Both the position numbers and the translations under genes were made by a program. From the NCBI RefSeq assembly GCF_000425785.1, contig NZ_AUEC01000028.1:1-64000 (forward strand): a stretch of 64,000 nucleotides of DNA, written 5' to 3'. The number at the start of each line of letters is the position of its first letter. Positions within the stretch are counted from its first letter, which is position 1. Under the pieces are notes generated by a model, which saw only the letters and a list, made by a program, of their open reading frames with translations, did not search any database and was not told the origin of the DNA. Source of the DNA: Pseudomonas taiwanensis DSM 21245 (GTDB taxonomy: Bacteria > Pseudomonadota > Gammaproteobacteria > Pseudomonadales > Pseudomonadaceae). Below are positions 1 to 9,914 of this stretch, one piece after another.

Positions 1-62
1 GAGCGTTGCGAACATCAGGCCTGCCGGCCTCTCGAGCCCGGCAGTTAAGGCAGGAAGCGGAG

Positions 63-79
63 CAGTTCTTGTCGAACTG
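63..79. promoter_or_regulatory. Dyad CAGTTC-N5-GAACTG, possible operator
   Basis: A perfect 6-bp inverted repeat with a 5-bp spacer lies about 30 bp before the small ORF at 110-178. Its size suits a dimeric helix-turn-helix repressor, and such a repressor is encoded at 431-1129. That link is inference only; one isolated dyad of this length can occur by chance. Confidence 0.2.
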
Positions 80-109
80 TCCTTGTACGATTTGATTTAG
101 AGGTGTGGG

Positions 110-178
110 ATGTTTAATGAATTAACTTTTGAAGAGGGCGAATTTGATCTGCGTAAACCTTATCTAGGCGGTGACTAG
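110..178 (+). CDS. Possible 22-residue peptide, unknown function
   Basis: ATG at 110 is preceded by AGAGGTG at 99-105, a good ribosome-binding site at normal spacing. The frame reads 22 codons to TAG at 176-178 and gives an acidic peptide beginning MFNELTFEEG and ending KPYLGGD. The codons are AT-rich (TTT, AAT, TTA, ACT), unlike the GC-rich genes around it. I do not recognise a family. It could be a small regulatory or leader peptide, or chance. The good start signal is the only positive evidence. Confidence 0.25.
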   Translation: MFNELTFEEGEFDLRKPYLGGD

Positions 179-204
179 GATGGGAGGAGATTATTTTGGG
201 CAAT

Positions 205-230
205 TAAAAAGCCGGCTTGTGGCCGGCTTC
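205..230 (-). terminator. Rho-independent terminator after the repressor gene
   Basis: The arms AAGCCGGC and GCCGGCTT flank a short loop. On the minus strand the hairpin is followed by TTTTTAATT. It lies about 200 bp past the stop of the minus-strand repressor gene and is the first strong terminator in that direction. Confidence 0.6.
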
Positions 231-430
231 TCGGGGACGGTCTTGGCTAATTTTTGGTAAGCCGCAATCGCCTTAATCGTGTTGGCACTCGGCCAGAATA
301 GAGATGGCAGACGGCTGTGTGAGACGTCGCCAAGCCCTCTGGATCGCGGTTTGCACCGGTCGGGGCTGATGTGGCGCGTAGCATACTAGGGCTGGCGCTG
401 GATGCCCAGCGAAAAATGGCACAGGTTGTT

Positions 431-1129
431 TCATTCGGCGCGCTTCTGGCGAAAATGTGACCAGTGGAATACCCAGCCTAGAATTTTCAGGTCCTGGCTT
501 CTTAGCTGCGCGGGGGTGTAGCGTTCGACCGCGTGATTTCGACGGTCGTGGCTGTGCAGGCACAGGGTCCCCGATTGGCCCAGGCTCAGGCAGTTCACCC
601 TGAGCGTGCCGTTATGCAGCAAGGCATAGGTTTCGCCTTCGATCACGTCGGTCAGGCTAAGGTCGATGGCCAACAGGGCGTTTCCTGGGATCAGCGGCGC
701 CATGTTAGTGGCCGGCATGATCATGCAGACGGTCTGGCTGGCGGCGACGCCGAGTTTCTGCAGCGCTTGCGCAGGGAGGCGCAGGTATTTGCCTTTGATG
801 GGTACCAGCTTGCCTTCGTGCAGTTCGTGCAAGGGTACTGGCAGCAGCCGCCCATCCATCGTCGACACGGCAACCAACCCTTCGCCAGCCTCTGGTTGTC
901 TGGGCTGACGCAAGATGGACGTCGGGTGCTTGGGGCCATCGCCTGTGTGTAGCCAGCGTCGGTTTACGCAGAACAGCTCGGCCAGTTCGTCTAGTCGGGC
1001 CAGTGGGACGCCGCGCTTGAACCAGTTGTTGACGTGCTGGGCCGACACATGACGCAAGGCGGCAAGGTCGGAAGGGGTCAGACCGCATTCCCTGAGCAGG
1101 GCCCTTAAGCGTTCACCGGATGTATTCAT
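431..1129 (-). CDS. CI/LexA-like repressor with degenerate S24 domain
   Basis: A 232-residue DNA-binding regulator. Residues about 10-62 form a lambda-type helix-turn-helix (LTPSDLAALRHVSAQHVNNW) followed by the WLHTGDG end common in this family. Residues about 100-225 have the fold order of a LexA/CI S24 peptidase domain. The usual nucleophile motif GDSM-P reads ATNMAP, so Ser is Asn142, and the usual V-K-R-L general-base motif reads RVNCL, so Lys is Asn179. Self-cleavage by the normal Ser-Lys dyad therefore looks impossible. It may act as a stable repressor or respond to another signal. The gene stands alone and points away from ppa. Confidence 0.8.
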   Translation of the reverse strand: MNTSGERLRALLRECGLTPSDLAALRHVSAQHVNNWFKRGVPLARLDELAELFCVNRRWLHTGDGPKHPTSILRQPRQPEAGEGLVAVSTMDGRLLPVPLHELHEGKLVPIKGKYLRLPAQALQKLGVAASQTVCMIMPATNMAPLIPGNALLAIDLSLTDVIEGETYALLHNGTLRVNCLSLGQSGTLCLHSHDRRNHAVERYTPAQLRSQDLKILGWVFHWSHFRQKRAE

Positions 1130-1274
1130 GACAGCGAGTGTAACGACCGAGTGCCAGCGGGGAAATGAACCTGATGTTGATGCGAACTACGGCAAGCTGC
1201 CTGAGTTGTGGGAAATGGATTAGGACTAAGTAGGATTACTTACAGCCAACCTTCGAGGTTTGAATTTCGCTTAC

Positions 1275-1303
1275 AAAAAACCCCGCCGAAGCGGGGTTTT
1301 TTT
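1275..1303 (-). terminator. Bidirectional terminator after ppa
   Basis: An A-run, the arms CCCCGC and GCGGGG around a 3-4 base loop, and then a T-run. The symmetry lets it work in both directions. It lies 11 bp past the ppa stop codon. Confidence 0.9.
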
Positions 1304-1313
1304 CCAATCGGTA

Positions 1314-1841
1314 TCAGCCCTTGTAGGCTGCAACCGATTTGGTGATCTCGGCGCGGGCGGCGTCGGCGCCTGCCCAGCCCTTGACCTTGACCCACTTGCC
1401 TTTCTCGAGGTCTTTGTAGTTCTCGAAGAAGTGCTTGATTTGCTCCAGCAGCAGGGCTGGCAGGTCGGTGTATTCCTTCACGTCGACGTACAGCTGGCTC
1501 AGCTTGTCGTGTGGTACGGCCAGGACTTTGGCATCGCCACCGCTTTCGTCGTCCATGTGCAGGACGCCAACCGGACGGGCGCGGATGACCGAGCCTGGGG
1601 CAACCGGGTAGGGGGTAACGACCAGCACGTCCAGCGGATCACCGTCGTCAGCCAGGGTGTTGGGGATGTAGCCGTAGTTGGCTGGGTAGAACATCGGGGT
1701 GGCCATGAAGCGGTCAACGAACAGGGTGTCGCTGTCCTTGTCGATCTCGTATTTGATCGGCGCGTGGTTGGCCGGGATCTCGATGGCGACGTAGATGTCG
1801 TTCGGCAGGTCTTTGCCAGCCGGGATCTTGCTGTAGCTCAT
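1314..1841 (-). CDS. ppa: Inorganic pyrophosphatase, family I
   Basis: A soluble 175-residue enzyme that hydrolyses pyrophosphate to phosphate and so pulls biosynthetic reactions forward. It has the family I signature [10 protein letters not shown], whose aspartates (D66, D68, D71) bind the catalytic Mg2+, and the conserved [12 protein letters not shown] stretch near residue 21. Length matches the E. coli enzyme. The gene is single, with its own terminator just downstream at 1275-1303. The start is the ATG that gives the standard [15 protein letters not shown]-terminus. Confidence 0.97.
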   Translation of the reverse strand: MSYSKIPAGKDLPNDIYVAIEIPANHAPIKYEIDKDSDTLFVDRFMATPMFYPANYGYIPNTLADDGDPLDVLVVTPYPVAPGSVIRARPVGVLHMDDESGGDAKVLAVPHDKLSQLYVDVKEYTDLPALLLEQIKHFFENYKDLEKGKWVKVKGWAGADAARAEITKSVAAYKG

Positions 1842-1934
1842 TGGGCTATGCCCCCGTGTTTGATCAAAAAAGTGGCGGCGATTATAGGCACATTCTGCCC
1901 GGGCATGCCACGCCTGGCCTGATGTGCGGCCGCA

Positions 1935-2750
1935 TCAGGCGTGGCTTTCGCGGTAGTCCGGATGCTCCGCCAACAGCCGGGTCAGGCGGGCCAGCGGGTC
2001 CTGCCGGTAGAACAGCGACAGTTGATGGTACACCTGTGGATAACTGCCCTGCAGCAGGTCGGGAGCGCTGAAGAAGTATTCGCTGCTGACGGCAAAGAAC
2101 TCCGCCGGGTTCTCGGCGGCATAAGGGTCGATGGCGGTCTCTGCGTCGGGGTCGGCATCCAGTTGCCGGTTGAGGTCGTCGTAGGCCGCTTGCATGGCGC
2201 TGGCCCAATGCTCTACGTGCATGCCGCTGTGCAGCGGCGGCAGGCCGTTGGCATCGCCGTTGAGCATGTCGAGCTTGTGTGCCAGCTCGTGGATGACCAG
2301 GTTGTAGGCCTCCCAGCCACCGCTGGCCAGCACGCCGGGCCACGCCATGATCACCGGGCCCTGCTGCCAGGCCTCACCGCTGTGCTCGGCATCCCAGACG
2401 TGCTCGACACCGCTGCTGTCACGGTGGCGCTGGGGGCTTTTGAAATCGTCGGGGTAGAGGATGATTTCGTGAAAACCCTGGTACCAGTTCAGGTCACCCA
2501 GGTGCATCAGCGGCAGTTGTGCCTGGGCGGCGAGGAACAGGCGCTGTTCGTCACTGAGTTCGACGCCGGGCAGGGTGGTGAGGTGTTTGTCGTGCAGGAA
2601 GAGGATGCAGGCCTCGCGCAGCCAGCGGTCCTCTTCATCACTGATGCCATCGAGCATCGGCAGATGGTCGCGGACCACCTGCCACTGCTGTGCGGTGACC
2701 GGGAAGCGCGCCAGGGTGCGCTTGCGCCGCCAGGCGCTCAACGACCACAT
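1935..2750 (-). CDS. mtfA: M90-family zinc peptidase MtfA
   Basis: A 271-residue homologue of E. coli MtfA (Mlc titration factor A, peptidase family M90). The zinc motif HELAH is at residues 154-158, inside VIHELAHKLDMLNG. The later NPAEFFAVSSEYFF stretch (about 214-227) supplies the distal glutamate typical of the family. In E. coli MtfA binds the glucose repressor Mlc; pseudomonads mostly lack that Mlc/PTS setting, so its target here is unknown. It lies 9 bp downstream of dedA in the same direction and is probably cotranscribed with it. Confidence 0.9.
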   Translation of the reverse strand: MWSLSAWRRKRTLARFPVTAQQWQVVRDHLPMLDGISDEEDRWLREACILFLHDKHLTTLPGVELSDEQRLFLAAQAQLPLMHLGDLNWYQGFHEIILYPDDFKSPQRHRDSSGVEHVWDAEHSGEAWQQGPVIMAWPGVLASGGWEAYNLVIHELAHKLDMLNGDANGLPPLHSGMHVEHWASAMQAAYDDLNRQLDADPDAETAIDPYAAENPAEFFAVSSEYFFSAPDLLQGSYPQVYHQLSLFYRQDPLARLTRLLAEHPDYRESHA

Positions 2751-2759
2751 GGGCTGTGG

Positions 2760-3407
2760 TCAGTGGGCCTTGGCCGCGCGGCCCAGGCGGCTGCGCAGCA
2801 AGCCGAGGATCATCGGCACTAGCGACAGGAAGATGATGGCCACCACCATCAGCGACAGGTGCTGCTTGATGAACGGCACGTTGCCGAAGAAGAAGCCCAA
2901 GGTCACCAGGCCTCCGACCCAAAGTACCGAGCCCGCGACGCTGAAGGCCAAAAAGCGCGGGTAGTGCATGTGGGCTATGCCGGCCACGAAGGGCGCGAAG
3001 GTGCGCAGGATCGGCAGGAAGCGCGCCAGGGTCACGGTCTTGCCGCCATGGCGTTCGTAGAACTCGTGGGTGCGCTGCAGGTAGTCACGACGGAATATCT
3101 TCGACTCGGGGTTGTTGAACAGCCGTTCGCCCGCGGTTCGCCCGATGATGTAGTTGGTGCTGTCGCCCATGATTGCCGCCGCCATCAGCAGGCCTGCCAG
3201 GAGCACCGGGTCCATGCCACCGCCCGCGGCAACGGCCCCTGCGATGAACAGCAGCGAGTCGCCCGGCAGGAACGGCATCACCACCAGGCCGGTCTCGCAG
3301 AAAATCACGGTGAACAGGATGGCGTAGATCCAGGGACCGTAATTGGTGACCAGCAGATCGAGGTACGCATCGAGATGCAGGATGAGGTCCAGCGGGTTGA
3401 AATCCAT
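2760..3407 (-). CDS. DedA-family membrane protein
   Basis: About 215 residues with several hydrophobic segments and the DedA signature: an early acidic residue in the CETGLVVMPFLPGDSLLF stretch, and the later conserved region RFLPILRTFAPFVAGIAHM. DedA proteins are inner-membrane proteins linked to lipid-carrier flipping, envelope integrity and membrane potential. I chose the ATG at 3407 because AGGTG lies at the right distance before it. A GTG nine bases further upstream overlaps that site. mtfA follows 9 bp downstream. Confidence 0.9.
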   Translation of the reverse strand: MDFNPLDLILHLDAYLDLLVTNYGPWIYAILFTVIFCETGLVVMPFLPGDSLLFIAGAVAAGGGMDPVLLAGLLMAAAIMGDSTNYIIGRTAGERLFNNPESKIFRRDYLQRTHEFYERHGGKTVTLARFLPILRTFAPFVAGIAHMHYPRFLAFSVAGSVLWVGGLVTLGFFFGNVPFIKQHLSLMVVAIIFLSLVPMILGLLRSRLGRAAKAH

Positions 3408-3608
3408 GTACAGCACCTGTGTTCTTGACCCGCTACGACGGGCACGCGATGACGGACAATGCCAAGGGCGTGGGCTTGTTTACCGCGCAATGGGTAAAAA
3501 TTCACACATGACAGAGGGAGGCATTATACGGCGAAGTAGGAATCGTGCCCGGAGAGATTGTAGCGGGGGGTTACCAACGGGCGGCGGCGGACCAGCCGAT
3601 TCAGCTGA

Positions 3609-3678
3609 GCCTGTGGGAGCGGTTATATCCGCCGTGCAGGCAATCTAGGCCAATCGCCGTACCGCCCCTCCCACAGGC
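3609..3678. repeat. REP pair (inverted), degenerate
   Basis: GCCTGTGGGAGCGG on the left and its near inverse complement CCCTCCCACAGGC on the right enclose about 40 bp. This is the P. putida type REP core arranged as a REPIN, between dedA and the acetyltransferase gene. Nothing else is seen between 3408 and 3712. Confidence 0.6.
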
Positions 3679-3712
3679 GTCGTGCCAGCTTTTCAGAGGT
3701 TGGCGACTGGCT

Positions 3713-4171
3713 TCAATCCAACTGGATCGGCAGCACGTAGCTCTCGAACTCGGTGTCCTTGCGAAAGCCGATCGACTCGTACGTCTTGCGTGCCACTTCG
3801 TTGTTGGCGCTGGTGGATACCCGCATGCGCACGGCATTGGTGTCCTTGGCCATTTTCTTGGCTTCACGTATCAGGTGGTCGGCCACCAGCATGCGTCGGG
3901 AGTCCTCGGCCACGTAGATGTCGTTGAGAATCCAGACGCGCTTGAGCGACAGCGACGAAAAACTTGGGTAGAGCTGGCAGAAGCCCAGCAGCCTGTGGTC
4001 GTCGTCATCCGGTAGCGCCAGGTAGATCACTGACTCGTCGCGTTTCAGGCGTTTTTCCAGGAAGCTGCGTGAACTGTCCGGGTAGGGCAGTTGCCCATAG
4101 AACTCACGGTATTTGACGAACAGCGGGGTCAGCAGGTCGAGGTGTTCCAGCGTTGCCTTGATGATGCGCAT
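3713..4171 (-). CDS. GNAT-family N-acetyltransferase
   Basis: A 152-residue single-domain protein with the GNAT order: an N-terminal strand-helix (MRIIKATLEHLDLLTPLF), the central strand DIYVAEDSRRMLVADHLI, where the acetyl-CoA pyrophosphate loop falls, and the C-terminal NEVARKTYESIGFRKDTEFESYVL typical of the last alpha-beta unit. Substrate cannot be told from sequence; small amines, amino acids or protein N-termini are all possible. It stands alone between a REP pair and the ethanolamine operon, same strand as the latter. Confidence 0.85.
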   Translation of the reverse strand: MRIIKATLEHLDLLTPLFVKYREFYGQLPYPDSSRSFLEKRLKRDESVIYLALPDDDDHRLLGFCQLYPSFSSLSLKRVWILNDIYVAEDSRRMLVADHLIREAKKMAKDTNAVRMRVSTSANNEVARKTYESIGFRKDTEFESYVLPIQLD

Positions 4172-4278
4172 GTGCAGCCCTCAGAGTCCATTTGGGGAAA
4201 CAGCGGATTGCCAGTGGCTCTGATGGCATCCTGCCCAATGCGGGCTTCGAGCGCAATCCGCCTTCCGTGACATGTTTT

Positions 4279-5097
4279 TTACCCTTTTCCCAGCAGGAAG
4301 TTACCTTTTGGGCTGGGGGCATGCTCACTGTCGAGGCTATGGACCTCGGCTTCGTCCTTCAGATTCACTCCGGACAATTGCCGGCGACAGGCTTCGCGCA
4401 TCAGGTATAGCAGACGGTGAGCGGCCATGCCGTAGCTCAGCCCTTCCAGGCGCACGTTGGAGATGCAGTTGCGGTAGGCGTCGGTTAGACCGACCTTTGG
4501 CGCGTAGGTGAAGTACAGCCCAAGGCTGTCAGGGGAACTGAGCCCTGGTCGTTCGCCGATCAGCATGACGGTCATGCGGGCACCCAGCAGCTCGCCCACT
4601 TCGTCGGCCACCGCAACCCGCCCTTGCTGGACCAGCACTACCGGGGCGCTGGTCCAGCCGTCGGCGGCCGCCTGCTCTTCGAATCGGGTCAAGAAGGGCA
4701 GGGTATGGCGGTGCACGGCCAGGGCCGAGAGCCCATCGGCCACCACGATGGCAAGGTCGACGCCACCCGGGTTGGCTTGAGCATGCTGGCGCAGCAAGGC
4801 TGCCGAGTCTTCGTTCAGGCGCCGACCGAGGTCGGGCCGTTGCAGGTACTGGTGACGGTCGCTGGCCGCGCTGTGCAGCACCAGGCTCTCGCGACCACGG
4901 TCGCTGAGCTGAGTGCTCAGGCCTTCATGGTCGAAGGGCAGGTGTACCGCGTCGCGGGCCTGGGCATGGGCAAACTGGAAATCCAACTGGGCGCCGGTCG
5001 GCAGACTGGTGCCGGCGCGGCCTAGGGCGATGCGTGCCGGGGTCAGGTTGCGCAGGGCCAGCCAGGGGTTGTCAGGGGTAGGCGTGCGATGGTCCAT
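4279..5097 (-). CDS. eutC: Ethanolamine ammonia-lyase small subunit
   Basis: About 272 residues. EutC pairs with EutB to form the adenosylcobalamin-dependent lyase that converts ethanolamine to acetaldehyde and ammonia. The Rossmann-like stretch [19 protein letters not shown] and the conserved [36 protein letters not shown] are characteristic. It is the last gene of the eat-eutB-eutC operon, starting a few bases after the eutB stop. Two ATGs lie 6 bp apart; I chose the second (5097) because AGGG is correctly spaced for it. No bacterial-microcompartment genes accompany it. Confidence 0.95.
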   Translation of the reverse strand: MDHRTPTPDNPWLALRNLTPARIALGRAGTSLPTGAQLDFQFAHAQARDAVHLPFDHEGLSTQLSDRGRESLVLHSAASDRHQYLQRPDLGRRLNEDSAALLRQHAQANPGGVDLAIVVADGLSALAVHRHTLPFLTRFEEQAAADGWTSAPVVLVQQGRVAVADEVGELLGARMTVMLIGERPGLSSPDSLGLYFTYAPKVGLTDAYRNCISNVRLEGLSYGMAAHRLLYLMREACRRQLSGVNLKDEAEVHSLDSEHAPSPKGNFLLGKG

Positions 5098-5105
5098 GGT
5101 CATCC

Positions 5106-6500
5106 CTATGCAAGCTGTGCCAAAGCCTGGCGGAAAGCCGGCGGCAGGTTGTCACCGAAATGCACCCGGCCGTCGGCCTGGGTGAAGATGCCGGTACGCT
5201 CGAGCCAGGCCTCGAATTCGGGGCCGGGTCTGAGGCCCAGGGTCTGGCGCGCATACAGCGCGTCGTGGAACGAGGTGGTCTGGTAATTGAGCATGATGTC
5301 GTCGGAGCCGGGGATACCCATGATGAAGTTGATCCCGGCTACACCCAGCAGGGTCAGCAGGGTGTCCATGTCGTCCTGGTCGGCTTCGGCGTGGTTGGTG
5401 TAGCAGATGTCGCAGCCCATGGGCACGCCGAGCAGCTTGCCGCAGAAATGGTCCTCGAGGCCGGCGCGGATGATCTGCTTGCCGTTGTACAGGTACTCCG
5501 GGCCGATGAAACCGACCACCGTGTTCACCAGAAATGGCTTGAAGTGCCTGGCCACGGCGTAGGCGCGGGTTTCGCAGGTTTGCTGGTCGACACCGTGGTG
5601 GGCATTGGCCGACAGCGCGCTGCCCTGGCCGGTTTCGAAGTACATGAGGTTTTGCCCGAGGGTGCCGCGCTTGAGCGAAAGACCCGCTTCGTAGCCTTCC
5701 TGCAGGACGTTTAGGTTGATGCCAAAGCCTGCGTTGGCTGCCTCGGTGCCGGCAATCGACTGGAACACCAGGTCCAGCGGCACGCCACGGTTGATCGCTT
5801 CGATCGAGGTGGTGACGTGGGTCAGCACGCAGGCCTGGGTGGGGATGTCGTAGCGCTGGATGATGGCGTCGAGCATTTCCAGCAGGGCGCAGATCGACGC
5901 GATGCTGTCGGTGGCCGGGTTGATGCCGATCATGGCGTCGCCATTGCCGTACAGCAAACCGTCGAGGATGCTGGCGGCGATCCCCGCGGGTTCGTCGGTG
6001 GGGTGGTTGGGCTGCAGGCGGGTGGACAGGCGACCGCGCAGGCCCATGGTGCCGCGAAAACGAGTGACCACGCGAATTTTCTGAGCCACCAGCACCAGGT
6101 CCTGCACCCGCATGATCTTCGACACCGCCGCGGCCATTTCCGGCGTCAGGCCCGGGGCCAGGGCACGCAGGCTGTCTTCGTTGGCCTGGTCGCTGAGCAG
6201 CCAGTCGCGCAGGCCGCCCACGGTCAGGTGGCTGACCGCTGCGAACGCCTCGGCGTCATGGGTATCGACGATCAGGCGGGTGACTTCGTCTTCTTCGTAG
6301 GGAATCAGCGCTTCGTTGAGAAAGTGAGTGAGCGGGATATTGGCCAGGGTCATTTGCGCGGCGACCCGTTCACCGTCGTTGCTGGCGGCGACGCCGGCCA
6401 GGTAATCACCCGAACGCGCCGGGCTGGCCTTGGCCATGACCTCTTTGAGGCTGTCGAAGCGGTAGACCAGATGGCCCACGGTGTGTACGAAACTTGCCAT
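5106..6500 (-). CDS. eutB: Ethanolamine ammonia-lyase large subunit
   Basis: A 464-residue TIM-barrel catalytic subunit of ethanolamine ammonia-lyase. It is full length for the family, with conserved stretches such as [38 protein letters not shown] and [20 protein letters not shown]. It binds adenosylcobalamin and ethanolamine together with EutC. GGAG lies just before the ATG at 6500. It lies between the permease gene (50 bp upstream) and eutC (8 bp downstream), so uptake and cleavage are made from one transcript. No cobalamin riboswitch was seen before the operon. Confidence 0.97.
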   Translation of the reverse strand: MASFVHTVGHLVYRFDSLKEVMAKASPARSGDYLAGVAASNDGERVAAQMTLANIPLTHFLNEALIPYEEDEVTRLIVDTHDAEAFAAVSHLTVGGLRDWLLSDQANEDSLRALAPGLTPEMAAAVSKIMRVQDLVLVAQKIRVVTRFRGTMGLRGRLSTRLQPNHPTDEPAGIAASILDGLLYGNGDAMIGINPATDSIASICALLEMLDAIIQRYDIPTQACVLTHVTTSIEAINRGVPLDLVFQSIAGTEAANAGFGINLNVLQEGYEAGLSLKRGTLGQNLMYFETGQGSALSANAHHGVDQQTCETRAYAVARHFKPFLVNTVVGFIGPEYLYNGKQIIRAGLEDHFCGKLLGVPMGCDICYTNHAEADQDDMDTLLTLLGVAGINFIMGIPGSDDIMLNYQTTSFHDALYARQTLGLRPGPEFEAWLERTGIFTQADGRVHFGDNLPPAFRQALAQLA

Positions 6501-6549
6501 ACAGATTCTCCAGAGCGCCGCGGGCGTGGCCCGCGACGGGTGTCGGCGA

Positions 6550-7998
6550 TCAGTGCAGGGCCTCTTCAGCCTTCTGAATCGCGGCGAATTCCTCTTCCGG
6601 TGTGCCCGCTACCAGATGGTGGCGGCTGTAGAAAGCAAAGTAGGCAATTAATACTCCATAGATCACCGCGGCGCCAATCACCACCCGCGGGTCGACCAGG
6701 AAACCGGCGACCACTGCGATGCAGGCCAGTACCAGGGCCACGCTGGAGGTGAAGATGCCGCCGGGGGTGCGGTAGGGGCGCTCCATCTTCGGCCGGCGGA
6801 TGCGCAAGGTGATATGCGCGGCCATCATCAGTACGTAGGACAGGGTGGCGCCAAACACTGCCACCAGGATCAGCAGGTCGCCTTGGCCGGTCAGCGACAG
6901 TGCGAAACCGATGATACCGGGGATGACCAGCGCCAAGACCGGTGCCTTGCTCTTGTTGGTTTCCGAGAGTTTGCGCGGCAGATAGCCGGCGCGGGACAGG
7001 GCGAAGATCTGCCGGGAGTACGCGTAGATGATTGAGAAGAAACTGGCGATCAGGCCAGCCAGGCCCACGAGGTTGACGAAGCTGCCCATCCAGGTGGACC
7101 CGCCATAGGCTTTGGCCAAGGCCTCGACCAGCGGGTTGCCGGATGCCTTGAGGGCCTCGGAGCCCGCGCCACCTGGGCCAACCACGAGAATCAGCAGGGC
7201 GAATGCCAGCAGTACCAGCATGGCACCGATCAGGCCGCGCGGCAGGTCGCGACGCGGGTTCTTGGTTTCTTCAGCGGCCAGCGGCACGCCCTCGACAGCC
7301 AGGAAGAACCAGATGGCGTAGGGAATGGCCGCCCACACACCGACATAGCCGAATGGAAGGAAGCTGCTGGCGCCCACCGCGTCGGTTTTGGCGATGTCGA
7401 ACAGGTTGGCTGCATCAAAATGGGGCAACATGCCCACCAAGAAGACAGCCAGGGCGATGGCGGCGATCGCGGTGATGATGAACATCAGCTTCAGTGCCTC
7501 GCCGACCCCGAAGATGTGGATGCCGATGAACACGATGTAGAACGCCAGGTAGATCATCCAGCCGCCGATGCCGAACAGCGACTGGCAGTAGGCGCCGATG
7601 AACACGGCGATGGCGGCCGGGGCGATGGCGTATTCGATCAGGATGGCCGTCCCGGTCAGGAAACCGCCCCAAGGCCCGAAGGCGCTGCGGGCAAAGCCAT
7701 AGCCGCCGCCTGCGGTGGGGATCATCGAGGACAGCTCTGCCAGGGAAAAGCACATGCACAGGTACATGGTGGCCATCAGCAGGGTGGCCAGGAACATGCC
7801 GCCCCAGCCACCTTGGGCCAGGCCGAAGTTCCAGCCGGCGTAGTCGCCGGAAATTACATAGGCAACGCCTAGGCCTACCAGCAGGACCCAGCCGGCGGCG
7901 CCTTTTTTCAGTTCACGTTGCTGGAAATAATCCGAGCCGACTTTTTCGAAGTCGACGGAAGAGCCTGCCGGCGTGCCGGCGGAATGATCGCTTGGCAT
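6550..7998 (-). CDS. eat: Ethanolamine permease, APC superfamily
   Basis: A 482-residue inner-membrane transporter with about twelve hydrophobic segments and the amino acid-polyamine-organocation N-terminal pattern (YVISGDYAGWNFGLAQGGWGGMF). Its place directly before eutBC identifies ethanolamine as substrate. The frame is open upstream to 8160, but the start is the ATG at 7998 (MPSDHSAGTP), which has AGGTGA at proper spacing; the extra upstream residues are not membrane-protein-like. A strong sigma54 promoter lies about 60-75 bp before this start. Confidence 0.93.
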   Translation of the reverse strand: MPSDHSAGTPAGSSVDFEKVGSDYFQQRELKKGAAGWVLLVGLGVAYVISGDYAGWNFGLAQGGWGGMFLATLLMATMYLCMCFSLAELSSMIPTAGGGYGFARSAFGPWGGFLTGTAILIEYAIAPAAIAVFIGAYCQSLFGIGGWMIYLAFYIVFIGIHIFGVGEALKLMFIITAIAAIALAVFLVGMLPHFDAANLFDIAKTDAVGASSFLPFGYVGVWAAIPYAIWFFLAVEGVPLAAEETKNPRRDLPRGLIGAMLVLLAFALLILVVGPGGAGSEALKASGNPLVEALAKAYGGSTWMGSFVNLVGLAGLIASFFSIIYAYSRQIFALSRAGYLPRKLSETNKSKAPVLALVIPGIIGFALSLTGQGDLLILVAVFGATLSYVLMMAAHITLRIRRPKMERPYRTPGGIFTSSVALVLACIAVVAGFLVDPRVVIGAAVIYGVLIAYFAFYSRHHLVAGTPEEEFAAIQKAEEALH

Positions 7999-8056
7999 GG
8001 TTTCACCTGTTTTTTTTCTTGGTGGCCAGAAGGGTTCCGGCCCTTGGTGATAGAGG

Positions 8057-8074
8057 TTGCAGGAAGCGAGCCAG
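8057..8074 (-). promoter_or_regulatory. Sigma54 promoter of the eat-eutBC operon
   Basis: On the minus strand the sequence reads TGGCTCG-CTTC-CTGCA, against the -24/-12 consensus TGGCACG-N4-TTGCA. The invariant GG and GC are 10 bp apart. Transcription would start near 8047, leaving an untranslated leader of about 50 nt before the eat ATG. The nearby sigma54 activator (10012-11949) is the natural regulator, by inference. Confidence 0.7.
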
Positions 8075-8123
8075 AGCGGATGGTGCACGGATGCCGCCCT
8101 GGCTTTGACGCCGCAGGTCTGGC

Positions 8124-8213
8124 CCCCTCGCGGGTGAGCCCGCTTCCACGGTGACCGCACTGGAAGTGAAACCTGTGCGGTCCCTGTGGGAGCGGGTCTA
8201 CCCGCGAAGAAGG
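8124..8213. repeat. REPIN: two inverted P. putida REP elements
   Basis: CCTCGCGGGTGAGCCCGCTT on the left and GGGAGCGGGTCTACCCGCG on the right are inverted REP units. Between them lies the further dyad GACCGCAC-N14-GTGCGGTC (8153-8182). The element lies between the aldehyde dehydrogenase stop codon and the eat promoter, and may also terminate the dehydrogenase transcript. Confidence 0.8.
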
Positions 8214-8222
8214 CAACGCGGT

Positions 8223-9743
<1,521 letters not shown>

Positions 9744-9790
9744 GGTGTGTCTCCTGGCTATTGTGTTTGTTAGGGAGCTGGTAAAGCGTA

Positions 9791-9808
9791 GAGCAAAGGT
9801 TGGGCCAG
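9791..9808 (-). promoter_or_regulatory. Sigma54 promoter of the aldehyde dehydrogenase gene
   Basis: The minus strand reads TGGCCCA-ACCT-TTGCT, with GG and GC 10 bp apart and a full TTGCT -12 box. The predicted start near 9781 leaves a leader of about 40 nt before the ATG at 9743. A weaker match, TGGCACAG with a poor -12 box, lies further upstream at 9863-9877. Confidence 0.65.
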
Positions 9809-9914
9809 TGCTTTGCACCCCTTGTAAATCAATGAGTTGGGACAGTTTTACCGGCGCGCCAGGCGTGTGCTGTGCCAGCGTTGGCACGGGGTGGGTGACA
9901 CTTTGTACCGTTTG

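Larger units (their letters stand above)
1..430. other. Gene-poor left edge
   Basis: No full-size gene is convincing here. The stretch holds a possible 22-codon ORF on the plus strand at 110-178, a 17-bp dyad just before it (63-79), and a hairpin at 205-230 that fits a terminator for the minus-strand repressor gene to the right. Bases 231-430 hold nothing else I can support. The piece around the small ORF is visibly more AT-rich than the rest of the window. Confidence 0.5.

Noticed and set aside
273..563. 96-codon minus-strand frame overlapping the end of the repressor gene
   Set aside because: Overlaps the repressor by over 130 bp, with no start signal and a composition like a shadow frame.
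8153..8182. GACCGCAC-N14-GTGCGGTC dyad as a dedicated activator site
   Set aside because: It lies exactly inside an inverted REP pair, so it is more simply the middle of a REPIN.
9803..9816. Plus-strand sigma54-like match (GG-N10-GC) towards the activator gene
   Set aside because: The -24 box is poor (TGGGCC), and the same bases form a better promoter in the other direction.
9863..9877. Alternative minus-strand sigma54 promoter for the dehydrogenase gene
   Set aside because: Good -24 box but a poor -12 box. The site at 9791-9808 is better and closer to the start.
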